Origin: Pristionchus mayeri
Lineage: Eukaryota; Nematoda; Chromadorea; Rhabditida; Neodiplogasteridae
Direction of reading: 5' to 3'
Length of the DNA: 64,000 nt
Assembly: GCA_036245805.1 (NCBI GenBank)
Contig: BTRK01000006.1
Span: forward strand, 19,562,365 to 19,626,364
The notes under the pieces are model-generated. The model saw nothing but the letters and a program-made list of their open reading frames with translations. It was not told the origin of the DNA and did not search any database. This document shows positions 12,258 through 22,103 of the stretch, in pieces. Made by a program: the position numbers and the translations under genes. Within the stretch, counting starts at the first letter, position 1. Each line of letters starts with the position of its first letter.

Positions 12258-13133
12258 ATGTCGGGAACCAGGACCCCTCTCAAGGCCCCTCTCCCTGCTG
12301 CCGCCAAACCCAATTCGGTGCGAGTCGCCTCCCAGGAAAGCGTGGACGCGCTTTCTTGCAAAGTAGACGCTGTCATGGCCATGCTCTCTGATGTACGCGC
12401 CCTTCTCCAGACCCTCTCTCTCGCCAATCCTCCCCCTGCCCCCACCTCACTCGCCCCCACTCTCGACGTGGCACGCGTTGTGTACGAGTCGTGCTCTCGT
12501 GTAATCTCTGACAGGGCGGAGTACGAGGATAAAGAAACAAGGGCAGTCGTCATTGGACACAAGGAGAACCTGAAGGAGGGAGCAGCTGCCGACGAGAAGC
12601 TCATCGCTGACCTCGTCCAGTACTCGGGCAGTGATGCGGTGAAGAAGGCGTGGGATGAGAAGAAGATTTCTCATCACCGCCATCCTCCTGATCGTCCTCC
12701 CGGTACTCGCCCTCTCAAGATAAGCTGCCCGGACAAGACTACTCGTGATGCCCTCCTCTCTGGAATTCGTGGAAAGCCAGGCCGTCCCTCTCCCTTCAAG
12801 GACTCTCTTGCCTTTATCAGGAAGGACCTGACTCCCACTCAGCTGTCCTTGGAGAAGGAAGCGCGCGCTGAGGCCATGCGACGCAATCTTGAAGCTCGCA
12901 TGATTGTGTGCGGAGTGCGCGACTTCACTCTGATCAATTACCGTACCCCTCGCCCGCTCCCTCCCCGTTACGGACTCTCTCGCACTAGTAAGACCTCTTC
13001 TGCCGATCTCCCTTATCCAGGACACTCCGGAACTCCCTCTTCTGCTCCCTCTGCTGCCTCCATTCCCTCGACTCCCGACCCGGCTGCAATCGCGCCTTCC
13101 CGCACTGACCACGTGACAACGAGGAGAGGATAG
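12258..13133 (+). CDS. LINE ORF1 protein (nucleic-acid chaperone-like)
   Basis: A 291-residue open frame in the first half of the element. The N-terminal third contains a likely coiled-coil segment (SVDALSCKVDAVMAMLSDV). A central region, AVVIGHKENLKEG through FIRKDLTPTQLSLEKEAR, resembles the RRM-like and C-terminal parts of CR1/L2 ORF1 proteins. The motif FIRKDLTPTQLSLEKEARAE matches IRPDYTLDQLSLERKLKRE in the LINE-B ORF1 at 17449-18438, showing the two elements are related. The C-terminal tail is Ser/Pro-rich. The expected role is binding LINE RNA into a ribonucleoprotein. The start at 12258 is the first Met in frame; a downstream start cannot be excluded. Confidence 0.85.
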   Translation: MSGTRTPLKAPLPAAAKPNSVRVASQESVDALSCKVDAVMAMLSDVRALLQTLSLANPPPAPTSLAPTLDVARVVYESCSRVISDRAEYEDKETRAVVIGHKENLKEGAAADEKLIADLVQYSGSDAVKKAWDEKKISHHRHPPDRPPGTRPLKISCPDKTTRDALLSGIRGKPGRPSPFKDSLAFIRKDLTPTQLSLEKEARAEAMRRNLEARMIVCGVRDFTLINYRTPRPLPPRYGLSRTSKTSSADLPYPGHSGTPSSAPSAASIPSTPDPAAIAPSRTDHVTTRRG

Positions 13134-13166
13134 GACAGTGGCAGCAAGGGTACCATACTTCCACTC

Positions 13167-16064
13167 TTGTCTCCCCTCCCCTCACTCTCTAGTCATTCCC
13201 TCGTTAGGTCAACACACAATCGATCGATATTAAGTACACGTCACTCTAGAAACTCTCCTGTCTCCGTATTCTATGCTAATGCTCGTTCCATTCGATGTAA
13301 ATCCCCTCAGCTTTCATTCTTGATCGCTTCTCATGAGTACCGCATCATTTGCATATCTGAGACTTGGTTAGATAATAGTGATAGCGACTCTCTCCTTGTT
13401 GGCGGTTTTCCTGATTTTTTGCCTTTTCGATGCGATCGCGTTACTTCTGCTGATTACGGTAGGGGTGGTGGCGTCGCGTGTCTAGTTCATAATTCTTTGA
13501 ATCCCATACTTATTTCTACCTTTTCTTCACCACTTGTCGAGTCGTGTGTAGTTGATATTCATTTAGATTACTCCCCGTCTCTCCCTTATAGGAAAATTAG
13601 ATTTTTTACTATTTATAGATCTCCTTCCGCCCCTAATGACTCTCTTATTCAACTTCTTTTGAATTTAGAAACTCATATTTCGGTTGATTTTCCTTGTATT
13701 TTAATTGGTGATTTCAATTTTCCTAATGTTGATTGGCCCTCTCTTTCTTCTCCAAACCAAAATGACCTACTAGATTTCGTGTCAGACCATCACTTTAATC
13801 AGTTTGTCTCTTTCCCTAGTAGGCTCAATAGCTATTTAGATCTATTATTTTGTAATGAGAATATTATATGTAATGTGTCTCCTGCTACTGCACTTAGTGA
13901 CCATCTCAGTGTGACATTTGACCTTCGCATTCCCCGTCCTCCTCAGAATGTTTGTGCTCCATCCCGTAACTATAGATTAGCTGATTGGATCTCGATTAAT
14001 GACTGTATACACTTTCATGACTGGACCCACGCTTTGAGCAATCGTGATACCCACCAATCTTATACATATTTTGTTGCCTTTCTAAATAACGTTTTAGACA
14101 CATTTGTTCCTCTCTCTAAACCTTCCCCTTTCTCTAGATATCCACGAACTTTAAAAATTATTTACGGGAAATGTAAGACATTAACTAGAGTTGCTCCAAA
14201 CAGTCGTGCATGTGCTATTATGACCCAGCGTTTTAATTCTGCCCTAAATAGATTTCATTGCTCCCTTGAAAATCGTATTGTTATGTCCTCCAATCCTAAG
14301 CTTTTCTATAATTATTGCAAGGAGAAATTGAGTACTCCCAAGACCACTCCTTCTGGAATCGTTGATTCTGATGGTTCCGTACTGACATCTAATGACCAGA
14401 AGTGTGTAGCTTTTGAAAAATTCTTTTCTTCTGTCTTTAGCCCTCCCCAATCGTCCCCACTCCCTCTCCCTTCCCCTTCTTTCATTTTCGATCTCCCTTC
14501 AATTTCTTACGTGGATGTTATCTGTGCACTTAGTAAGCTTGCCCCCAAAGTGAATGTTACTCCCGACACTATTCCCAGTATAGTTCTTTCGAGGTGTAGA
14601 TTATCTGTTGTATCTCCTCTCCTTACTATTTTTAACAAGTCTCTGCTTACCTCCCAAGTGCCATTTCAATGGCGTCAAGCTTTAGTTAAACCTATTCCAA
14701 AAAAATCTAGTAACTCTATAACAGATTTTCGTCCTATTTCACTTACTTCATCTGTGTGTAAAGTTTTTGAGAAGATTATCATAGGTAAAATTACGGCGTT
14801 TCTTGACCAGAACAACTTATTTGACCCTCACCAATCTGGTTTCAGAAATTGTAGATCAACTTCCACTAATCTTGCTGAGACTTATGCACATTATCTCCGC
14901 ATCTCTAAGCATGGCTCTCCTTTTGACACAATTTACATAGATTTCAGAAAAGCTTTTGATTCTATTGATCATAGATTATTGTTACATAAATTGTCCGAGT
15001 TAGGCATCTCTAATCACATTGTATCATGGTTCCATTCATATCTCTCTGGTCGTACGCAATCCGTATTTATTGACACTTCATTTTCCCCACCATCCCCGGT
15101 CATATCTGGCGTGCCACAGGGATCTTGTCTCGGGCCTCTCCTCTTCATCATATTTATCAATGATATCTGTGTAAAATTCCCGGCCTCCATTTATTATTCT
15201 GTGTATGCAGACGACCTCAAGTTGTTCGCTGAAGCCCCTCTGTTCTCAGATGACTTGCAATCCGCTCTAGATATTGTTTCTAACTGGTCCTCGCAGTGGA
15301 ATCTTGGCGTTTCTGAAACTAAATGTCACATTGTTCACTATGGCCGACATAATCCCCGTAAACTATTCACCATTAACGGTGTTATCTTAAACGAGCCTAG
15401 CAATGACCCAAGTAAATGTATCATTAAAGATCTAGGAGTGCATTTCTCCCCTTCTCTTTCTTTCTCATCCCATATTAGTAAAATTATTTCTAAAGCCCGT
15501 ACCAAATCTAATCTAATTTTTAAATCCTTTCGTAGCAATTCTATTGAGTTATATCTCAAATCGTATAATACTTTCATCCTCCCAAATCTCGAATATTGCT
15601 CCATTATCTGGAATCCTATACATAGTGTAGCATTGACTAAAGAGCTTGAAAGAGTTCAGCGTGACTATACCCGCAGAATGTATGTACGCTGTTCCCTCCC
15701 TCCTATATCATATAAGCATCGGCTCCATGAGCTTAATCTAATGACTTTAGAACGCCGTAGGTTCATAATTGATATATTATTCCTCCATTCGATTATCCAC
15801 AGCCGTTATTCTCTTGATATTTCTTCTCTACTTACACGCGCGCCACTCACTCGCCCCCTCAGAAATGCACACCCACTTCGTATATCTTTACCTTTCATAC
15901 CAAATAATTCTTGTTCCACTCTTGTATCTAGAACCATGTCCATTTGGAATGCTCTTCCCATAGAATATGTTAGTTCTTCGCATAGTGTATTTTCTAGTTA
16001 TATCCGTTCACAACCCCCCACTTTTTATCCCCCGTCTATTATTGCCACTCGGCTTGATCTTTGA
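13167..16064 (+). CDS. LINE ORF2: endonuclease and reverse transcriptase
   Basis: A 965-residue open frame, full length for a CR1/L2-type ORF2. The N-terminal AP-type endonuclease shows FYANARSIR, CISETWLDN (catalytic Glu), TIYRSPSAPN, LIGDFNFPNVDWPS and ALSDHLSVTF (the SDH motif), all within the first 260 residues. The reverse transcriptase follows: KPIPKKSSNSITDFRPISL, SGFRNCRSTSTN, YIDFRKAFDSIDHRLLLHKL, SGVPQGSCLGPLLF and the catalytic SVYADDLKLF, then the thumb region with LGVHFSPSLSFSSHISKI. No stop interrupts it. It nicks genomic DNA and reverse-transcribes its own RNA at the nick. It probably starts at or shortly after 13167, 33 bp beyond ORF1. All catalytic motifs are present, so it may be active. 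Confidence 0.95.
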   Translation: MSPLPSLSSHSLVRSTHNRSILSTRHSRNSPVSVFYANARSIRCKSPQLSFLIASHEYRIICISETWLDNSDSDSLLVGGFPDFLPFRCDRVTSADYGRGGGVACLVHNSLNPILISTFSSPLVESCVVDIHLDYSPSLPYRKIRFFTIYRSPSAPNDSLIQLLLNLETHISVDFPCILIGDFNFPNVDWPSLSSPNQNDLLDFVSDHHFNQFVSFPSRLNSYLDLLFCNENIICNVSPATALSDHLSVTFDLRIPRPPQNVCAPSRNYRLADWISINDCIHFHDWTHALSNRDTHQSYTYFVAFLNNVLDTFVPLSKPSPFSRYPRTLKIIYGKCKTLTRVAPNSRACAIMTQRFNSALNRFHCSLENRIVMSSNPKLFYNYCKEKLSTPKTTPSGIVDSDGSVLTSNDQKCVAFEKFFSSVFSPPQSSPLPLPSPSFIFDLPSISYVDVICALSKLAPKVNVTPDTIPSIVLSRCRLSVVSPLLTIFNKSLLTSQVPFQWRQALVKPIPKKSSNSITDFRPISLTSSVCKVFEKIIIGKITAFLDQNNLFDPHQSGFRNCRSTSTNLAETYAHYLRISKHGSPFDTIYIDFRKAFDSIDHRLLLHKLSELGISNHIVSWFHSYLSGRTQSVFIDTSFSPPSPVISGVPQGSCLGPLLFIIFINDICVKFPASIYYSVYADDLKLFAEAPLFSDDLQSALDIVSNWSSQWNLGVSETKCHIVHYGRHNPRKLFTINGVILNEPSNDPSKCIIKDLGVHFSPSLSFSSHISKIISKARTKSNLIFKSFRSNSIELYLKSYNTFILPNLEYCSIIWNPIHSVALTKELERVQRDYTRRMYVRCSLPPISYKHRLHELNLMTLERRRFIIDILFLHSIIHSRYSLDISSLLTRAPLTRPLRNAHPLRISLPFIPNNSCSTLVSRTMSIWNALPIEYVSSSHSVFSSYIRSQPPTFYPPSIIATRLDL

Positions 16065-16215
16065 TCCCGTCCCCTCCCCTACCCTTGCTGCCTAGCAACC
16101 TTCAACCGATTCGATCCAATCGACGGACATCCGTTTCTTGTATACCCTCTCGTTATTTCTTGAACTCCCACCTAACGGAATAAACGAATGAATGAATGAA
16201 TGAATGAATGAACAA

Positions 16216-16942
16216 ACCATGCAGCCATGGGTAATTTAAGGTGCTGATTTCGAAAATTGTACTAGTTTTACATTAATTTGAACTTTGTGTTTCATAGTAG
16301 GCAAAGTATTGACAAATGGAGACGACTCGCCGTGTTTACAACCGTTGACCTGACCTGAGAGAGAGGCGCGGGGGAGGGAGAGAGGAGGAGGAGGCAGAGG
16401 GATAAATTCGCGCGGGAAAATGTTTGAAAGGCGTCAGCACCTACAGATGGAGACCAATCTTTTCGAAATTAGGCTCATTGGATTCGCAGTGTCAACATTA
16501 GTCTACAGTAGGTCGGTAGGAACTTGGATTTTCCATTGAGAGCTTGGATAGCCGAAAATGTGCCCGAACCGCCAGAGGGGTCAAAATTTCGAACTTTGAA
16601 GGCGATTTTCGCACCCTTCCAGTCTCTAGGCGGGAAACCGTATACGCTCTATCGAATGAGCTATAGCACGTCTTTCTACGATGCTCGCGACCAACATCGC
16701 AAAATCCGGAACGCCATGAAACCGACAAAAATCGGAGTCAGCCTGAGGCACTTCCGGTTATGATAGAGACTTGAAATTTCGGATTTAGCATCCCCTAGGC
16801 TTCCACCGAGGATCCCCAAAAGCTGGATACTTGGATTTCAGTTTGAACGTATGTCGATACCCTACCCTCTCAGGAACCTTTCAGGCTGCAGGAATCTCTC
16901 GTTTCCCGGCCAAAATTGCCCCGGCGCTTCGCGCCGGGGCTA
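16216..16942 (+). mobile_element. Probable Helitron 3' region with terminal hairpin, left copy
   Basis: 16918-16940 is a perfect hairpin, GCCCCGGCGC-TTC-GCGCCGGGGC. It is followed by CTAA and then T. A GC-rich hairpin just before CTRR with a host T is the signature of a Helitron 3' end. It interrupts the endonuclease of LINE-B, whose sequence resumes at 16943 on the minus strand. The rest of the region has no coding capacity I recognise, so this would be a non-autonomous element. The 5' end is not located. The mirror hairpin is near 31545-31567. Confidence 0.55.
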
Positions 16943-18610
16943 ATCAGTGAGATGGAGGGTGTGAGGGTGACCTGACAAGATACTAGCTGGCAGTAAACTG
17001 AAAAGGATCGGGATGAAATAATTGAGGAGGGGAGCGAACTATCAATAAGAATGGCGACTCCTCCACCTAGTATGGATGGGTCTCGGTCAGATCTGTACAC
17101 TACGTATCGGTCAAAGGAGAGCATTGCGTCAGTTAAGGTCAGGGGAGAAGCCCACGTTTCGGTAAGGTTCAGGATGGAGATGTTTGAGGACAGGGCGTAT
17201 TGTTCTAATGTGTGTATCTTAGACAGCGCAGAGCGACAATTAATTAACGAGCATTTAATAGAGCGAGAATGACTATTGGAATCAGAAGAGACAAGGCTGT
17301 TTGGGGGAGGGAAAGAGACGCGATGGGGAGATGAGTGAGAGATAGGGGGATGGGAAGAGCTAGGGAGAGGCGAGAGATTATGCTGGGGTGAGGAGAGTGC
17401 AGAGAAAGAGAGGGAAGGACTGAATTGAGAGACCCCTAGAGGAATGACCTAGCTGGCTTTGAGCGTGTGACCATTATGGAGAGAGGGGGAAACGACAGTG
17501 ACGATAGACGAGGAGGAATCGTCGAGGGAAGGGGGAGGAGAGAGGGTGTGAGGGGCTTTGGGAGCTGGCTCACCGGGCATTCCACCAGACGACGGACGAG
17601 CACGTCGACGAGAGCCGGAGGCCGAGATTGAGGCACTTCCACGACCACGATGGCTCTGTCTGGCACGAGAACGAGAAGAACCCTGACCTCTATCTGAGAA
17701 CAGGGGATTGAGAGGGAAGGGGAGGGGGAAGTGGGAGAGAGATGAGAGAAGGGAAGGTGCACTCTCTCTGGATGAGGCTGCTCTCTTATCAATCTCGGCC
17801 TTCATACCTTCAGGGAGATCTCGACACTCTCGCAGCTGGACAATCTCGAGATTCCTAACCACGAATCTTATCTGACCAGATTCCAGATTTCTCTCGTATG
17901 CCTCTCTCTTCAGCTTTCGCTCGAGAGAGAGCTGGTCCAACGTGTAGTCCGGTCGGATGTACGAGCGGGTGGAGCCAGTAAGGCGACCGCATTTGACGCG
18001 GATCGCCTCGGTCAGGAACAGCGTTCGACTGGCTGCACTATCTAGCTGGATCTTGATGATCCTTGGATGAGTACTGCCATCTCTCCTTACCTGAGGATGG
18101 CGGAAGAACGTTACCTTCTCCTCATCGAGCAGCTTGTTTAGCTGGGGATTGTTGATCTCGTTGAAGATTCTCAGCAGGAGCTCCTTGTCCTTCCTTACCG
18201 TATCCTCTTCGTTGTCTCCCTCGGGGACGTTCACGAGAACCACCCGAGTGGCTTTACTATCAAGCGTGTCCTTCTGGGAGAGGACAGAGGCAACAGCGGC
18301 CTTGACATCGAGAGAGGAGGGAGTCGCAATGGGCGACTTGAGGAGATGGGTCACGAGCAAACGGACAAGCTCGGTCAGGTTATCGATCGATTTCTGCTGC
18401 TGCGTGAACAGCTTGCGCAGTTCTGGATCGACGGCCATCGCGAGAGAGTGTGAGGCAGGGAGAGACAGACAGACAGAGAAGGGAAGGGTGAGAGAGTGTG
18501 GGAAGGGGAGAGAGTGCGAGACAGAGAGAAGAGACACGGGGTCAAGAGAAGGGAAGAGGGGGAGGAGGAAGAGAGACGCGTATGCGGGCGCGAAGTCTAT
18601 CGCTGCCCTA
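16943..18610 (-). pseudogene. LINE-B 5' piece: leader, ORF1 and start of endonuclease, left copy
   Basis: Read on the minus strand. A pyrimidine-rich leader precedes ORF1, which most likely starts at 18438 (MAVDPELRKLF) and ends at 17449. ORF1 has a coiled coil near its start, VVLVNVPEGDNEED and VTFFRHPQVRRDGSTHPR in the RRM-like core, IRPDYTLDQLSLERKLKRE, and a Ser/Arg-rich tail. The following endonuclease begins near 17280 (NLTETW, YRSDRDPSILGGGVAILI) but is cut at 16943 by the Helitron-like end, so ORF2 is broken. Confidence 0.85.
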
Positions 18611-18850
18611 ATCCCGGTCGGGACCCTTCACTTCCTCGCTGCTCGCAGTGCAGCACTGTCGGTTAACGTGCCTGGGGCAAGTGACACGGACCGAGCAGTG
18701 AGGCCTTCCAAACTCAGAAGAGTATGGGTAGAAGAGTATGGGTAACTCAGAAGAGTATGGGTAACAGCTTAGAAACTCGCGAATAAACAGACTATAAGAA
18801 ACACACGAGAGACCGAGAGGCCGCGACCTCTCTCGGTCAAGGAAGGGAAG
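18611..18850. other. Short spacer with direct repeats and a hairpin
   Basis: Contains tandem copies of an AGAAGAGTATGGGTA-type repeat (about 18715-18765) and a palindromic stretch around 18806-18840 (GACCGAGAGGCCGCGACCTCTCTCGGTC). It separates two LINE-B pieces. No gene is seen. Confidence 0.7.
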
Positions 18851-19790
18851 GGGTAATAGAGGGAATGTGATCGGTACCAACTGAACACTTTCGAGGCATT
18901 TTTACAAGAAATTTCTCTAGGATGAATGGGGAAACATCTATAGAATCTAGGGTGGAAGTGGTGCGAACAGGGAAAGGTGGAATTATACCGTTATCAACAG
19001 TGAAAACGGAAGTGAATTGTGCGGATAAGGCCTCAGCTTTTTCGGAAGGGGAGGAGGCGAATGAGCCGTCACCACGCCGAAGCGCGGAAACGGAGGCTTT
19101 TTGTTTGGAAATACTTCTCATGTGAGAGAAGAGACCTCCACTGGATGAGAGTATCCGTTTGCCCTCCTTCCGAATTGCTTCACGTTTAATAGCTACGCGG
19201 ACTTTCTTAGAGAAGGATTCATAATTGGGGTCGTTATTGCAATACATTCTATATTGAATACGAAGGAGTTTAAGAATATATTTAGAATAAGTAGGGCGAT
19301 TGGGAGTAATGGGGATTGTTTCAACTATCACTTGTTGAACAATTTCTACAAATCTGTCATACATGTTCTGTGTCGTATCTCCATTGACTAGAGATGTCAC
19401 CCAGTCGATCCCCGAGAAGAGGGAATTTGCCAAAGCAAAATCTCCCCTCCGCCAGGAGCGACTGACTGACTCATCCCAATTATCAACGGAGATAGTGCGC
19501 AGAGTGAAATTGATGTTGAAATGATCAGCGAGACCAGGCGAGAGAGAAACAGATGACAAGAAATGTGAATCGGTAGATAGAACTAAATCAAGAATGTTTG
19601 CATTACGAGTAGGAGAAACAACGTGCTGTATGAGACCATGAGATGCTCAGAAATCGATAAAGTTACAGCAAGTAGTGCAACTGCGAGATAGTTTGGAATG
19701 AGGCCAATCAATGTGGGGGAGATTGAAGTCGCCCATAATAAATGAGGGAAGAGAAGTGGACACAATTAGATCAGAAATTGAAGCGAGGAG
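18850..19790 (-). pseudogene. LINE-B middle piece: end of endonuclease to before RT, left copy
   Basis: Minus-strand reading runs MGDFNLPHIDWPHSK (GDFN motif), ILDLVLSTDSHF, SPGLADHFNINFTL (SDH-like), then the linker to KMPRKCSVGTDHIPS, just short of the reverse-transcriptase core. An in-frame break near 19645 divides the left-arm reading (CAGAAAT against CGCAAAT in the right arm), whereas the right-arm copy (28690-29648) reads continuously. The piece lies head-to-head with the RT piece beginning at 19800. Confidence 0.85.
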
Positions 19791-19799
19791 AGGACGGCC

Positions 19800-21136
19800 T
19801 CTGTTCAAAAAGGGAGGCAAGCGTGAGAACGCGTCCGATTATAGGCCCAATTCACTCACTAGTAATGTCTCCAAACTTTTTGAGAGAGTTGTCAAAAGCA
19901 CTCTCTCATACTTCCTCAATTCTAATAATCTCCTCACTCCAAATCAATATGGCTTCCGTAAGGGTAGGAGTACAACCCATCAATTAGTTGTCTTCCTCTC
20001 CCAACTCATTACTAAACATTGTTCTAAATCTTCTACTGATGTTGCCTACGTCGATTTCTCAAAGGCCTTCGATGTTGTATCTCATAAAAAATTATGAGTT
20101 AAAATTATTTAAATCATTTGGTGTTTCGGGAAATCTCCATAGATGGATTGAATCGTGGATTTCCTCACGCTCTCAAAAAGTCAGTGTTGATTCTTGTCTA
20201 TCATTTCCTTCTCTTGTCACCTCTGGGGTTCCCCAGGGGAGTGTACTTGGTCCATCACTATTTCTAATTTACGTTAACGACATTGTCGATTCGTGTCCTG
20301 TCGATTCCTATCTCTTCGCTGACGATCTGAAGCTCGTATTCCCATTTAATCATAAATCGCCTCCTTCCCATTCTCCCCTACAATCATCTCTAGATTTAAT
20401 CTATGACTGGTGTTTGGCATGGCAAATGTCTGTCAACCCAGGTAAATCGCATATTCTCTATGTAGGTAAATCCAATCCTAGAATAGCTTACTCGTTCAAT
20501 GCTTCTATAGTTTCCTCTACTGATATTGTCAAAGATCTTGGAGCTCTCATCTCCAAAAATCTTTCCTTCCGCCCCCACATTGTTGATATAGTCAAAAAGG
20601 CTTCTAAGCGTGTCAACTTCATGTTCGTTGCCATTAAATCTGCAAATCCTCTCGTACTTGTCCATGCCTATAAAACTTATGTTCATTCCATTCTCGAGTA
20701 TTGTTCAGTAGTTTATTCTCCTCACATTCTCAAGGATAGAAAACTCCTTGAAAAAGTTCAATACATTTTCCTTCGTAAATTACATTTTCGCTGTAAAATT
20801 CCTTTCATCTCTTATTCTATGTTTTGCGAGAAGTTTAATTTGGAACCTCTCGACCATCGACGAAATTTATCTTCCTTCAAATTCGTTCATTCATTATTCT
20901 GCCCATAATCAACTGTTTCCCCATCATTACTATTTTATTTCAGAGAATCTCGCACTCGAGGTTCGTCTCGCAAATTAGTCCCCCGTTTTAGAGCTTCTGA
21001 TAATTTATCTAAACAATTTATCTCTCATCGCACCTATTCCACTATTAATTCCTTACCTCAAGGAACCCTTTCCCTCTCTTCCAAATTGTTCATCAAACGT
21101 ATTTCCCCTAAATTACCCGTTTCATACTTGTTTTAA
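19800..21136 (+). pseudogene. LINE-B reverse-transcriptase piece, left copy
   Basis: Plus-strand RT fragment: ASDYRPNSLTSNVSKLFERV, YGFRKGRSTTHQLV, YVDFSKAFDVVSHKKL, then a frame change near 20095. It resumes as FGVSGNLHRWIESWISSR, SGVPQGSVLGPSLFLIYVND and SYLFADDLKLVFPF (catalytic ADD), through the C-terminal region to about 20908 and beyond in another frame. The frame break inside the palm domain makes it inactive. The same break is present in the mirror copy, so it predates the palindrome. Confidence 0.88.
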
Positions 21137-21425
21137 CTATCTCTATAACTATCTCTTCTTATTTTCTCGAATTCTCCCTACTACATTCGGGTCGTCGAAA
21201 CGCGGCGACTACTACACTTCACTTCAACTACCACACCGTCATTTTAAATTGTTCCTGCCAGTTCCTAGCTACTGGATGTATGTATTCGCGCACTAACTTG
21301 CTGCGATAAAGAAATATATAGAGAATATGAACTTCTTGGATATGAGTTCCATACATCCATGAAACTAAGTGGTCGAAAATACCTAGTGCATGCGTACCTC
21401 CATTCGATCCGATTAAGGATTGTTC
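21137..21425. other. Arm sequence between LINE-B and the MITE
   Basis: Shared by all three copies (21137-21425, the mirror 27060-27348, and 39372-39661). No gene or structured repeat is recognised. Confidence 0.5.
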
Positions 21426-21955
21426 GGTGCAATGTTTAGATGGCACCTTTTTTTGAGAACCTATCTTCTGATAACGTTCAATTGAGAAATTTTTTATCGG
21501 ATCATTCCTCTCAGATTTCTACTCTCAAAACTCGTAATTGAAAACCCACGTTTCAGAACGTTTTTTTTTCGTAACTTTCGGTCTGGAACAATTAATCTCG
21601 GAACCATTTATACAGAATCATTTCATCCCGAACAAAACGTGCAGAGCGGTTGATAGACTTTACAAGTCTCCATAAAATAGCCTTAGAAAAACTTTTAGTT
21701 ATAGGTAACAACACACTAGCGCATCTAAGCCCCCCAATTGGTCGATGTAGATTCCAGAAAAAAGTTCCGAAACGTGGATTTCGAAATAGTAATTCCGAAT
21801 TTATGAGTTCCAACCCAATAATTCTGAAATAAAATTTCGGAGATTTGCAGTTCTCGAACTCATCGTTCTAAGATGAGAGTTTCGAATGAGAGTTCCGAAA
21901 AAAAAGTTCTGAAAAATGCGGTTCCAGAAAAAAAGTGCCATCTAAACATTGCACC
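21426..21955. mobile_element. 530-bp MITE, copy 1
   Basis: Flanked by inverted ends GGTGCAATGTTTAGATGGCAC (21426 onward) and GTGCCATCTAAACATTGCACC (ending 21955), each followed by A/T runs. The interior has many GTTC/GAAC-type words such as GTTCCGAAA and TCTGGAAC. No transposase. The other copies are at 26531-27059 and 39662-41482. Target duplication is unclear, so the superfamily is not assigned. Confidence 0.8.
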
Positions 21956-22103
21956 CTCAAATTCATTCGAGACACGATCTTTACTCATTGTACATAATCA
22001 GAATTTATCGGGCAAAAGTCACATAAGAAAGCTGAATCAAAAGAAGCCAGAAGCTTAAAAAATTCGTCCAAACATAGTAATTATTATACAATAGATATCA
22101 TCT

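Larger units (their letters stand above)
12014..16210 (+). mobile_element. Full-length non-LTR retrotransposon (CR1/L2-like), left arm only
   Basis: A complete LINE of 4197 bp inserted into the left arm. It is flanked by the 5-bp target duplication AACAA (12009-12013 and 16211-16215); the empty site is preserved in the right arm. It has a 5' leader, ORF1 (12258-13133), ORF2 (13167-16064) and a 3' tail of TGAA repeats (about 16187-16210). Microsatellite tails instead of poly(A) are typical of CR1/L2-type elements. Both reading frames are open, so this is a recent insertion, younger than the palindrome. Confidence 0.95.

Noticed and set aside
17051..17272. Short plus-strand open frame near 17.1 kb
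   Set aside because: Antisense of the LINE-B endonuclease on the minus strand.
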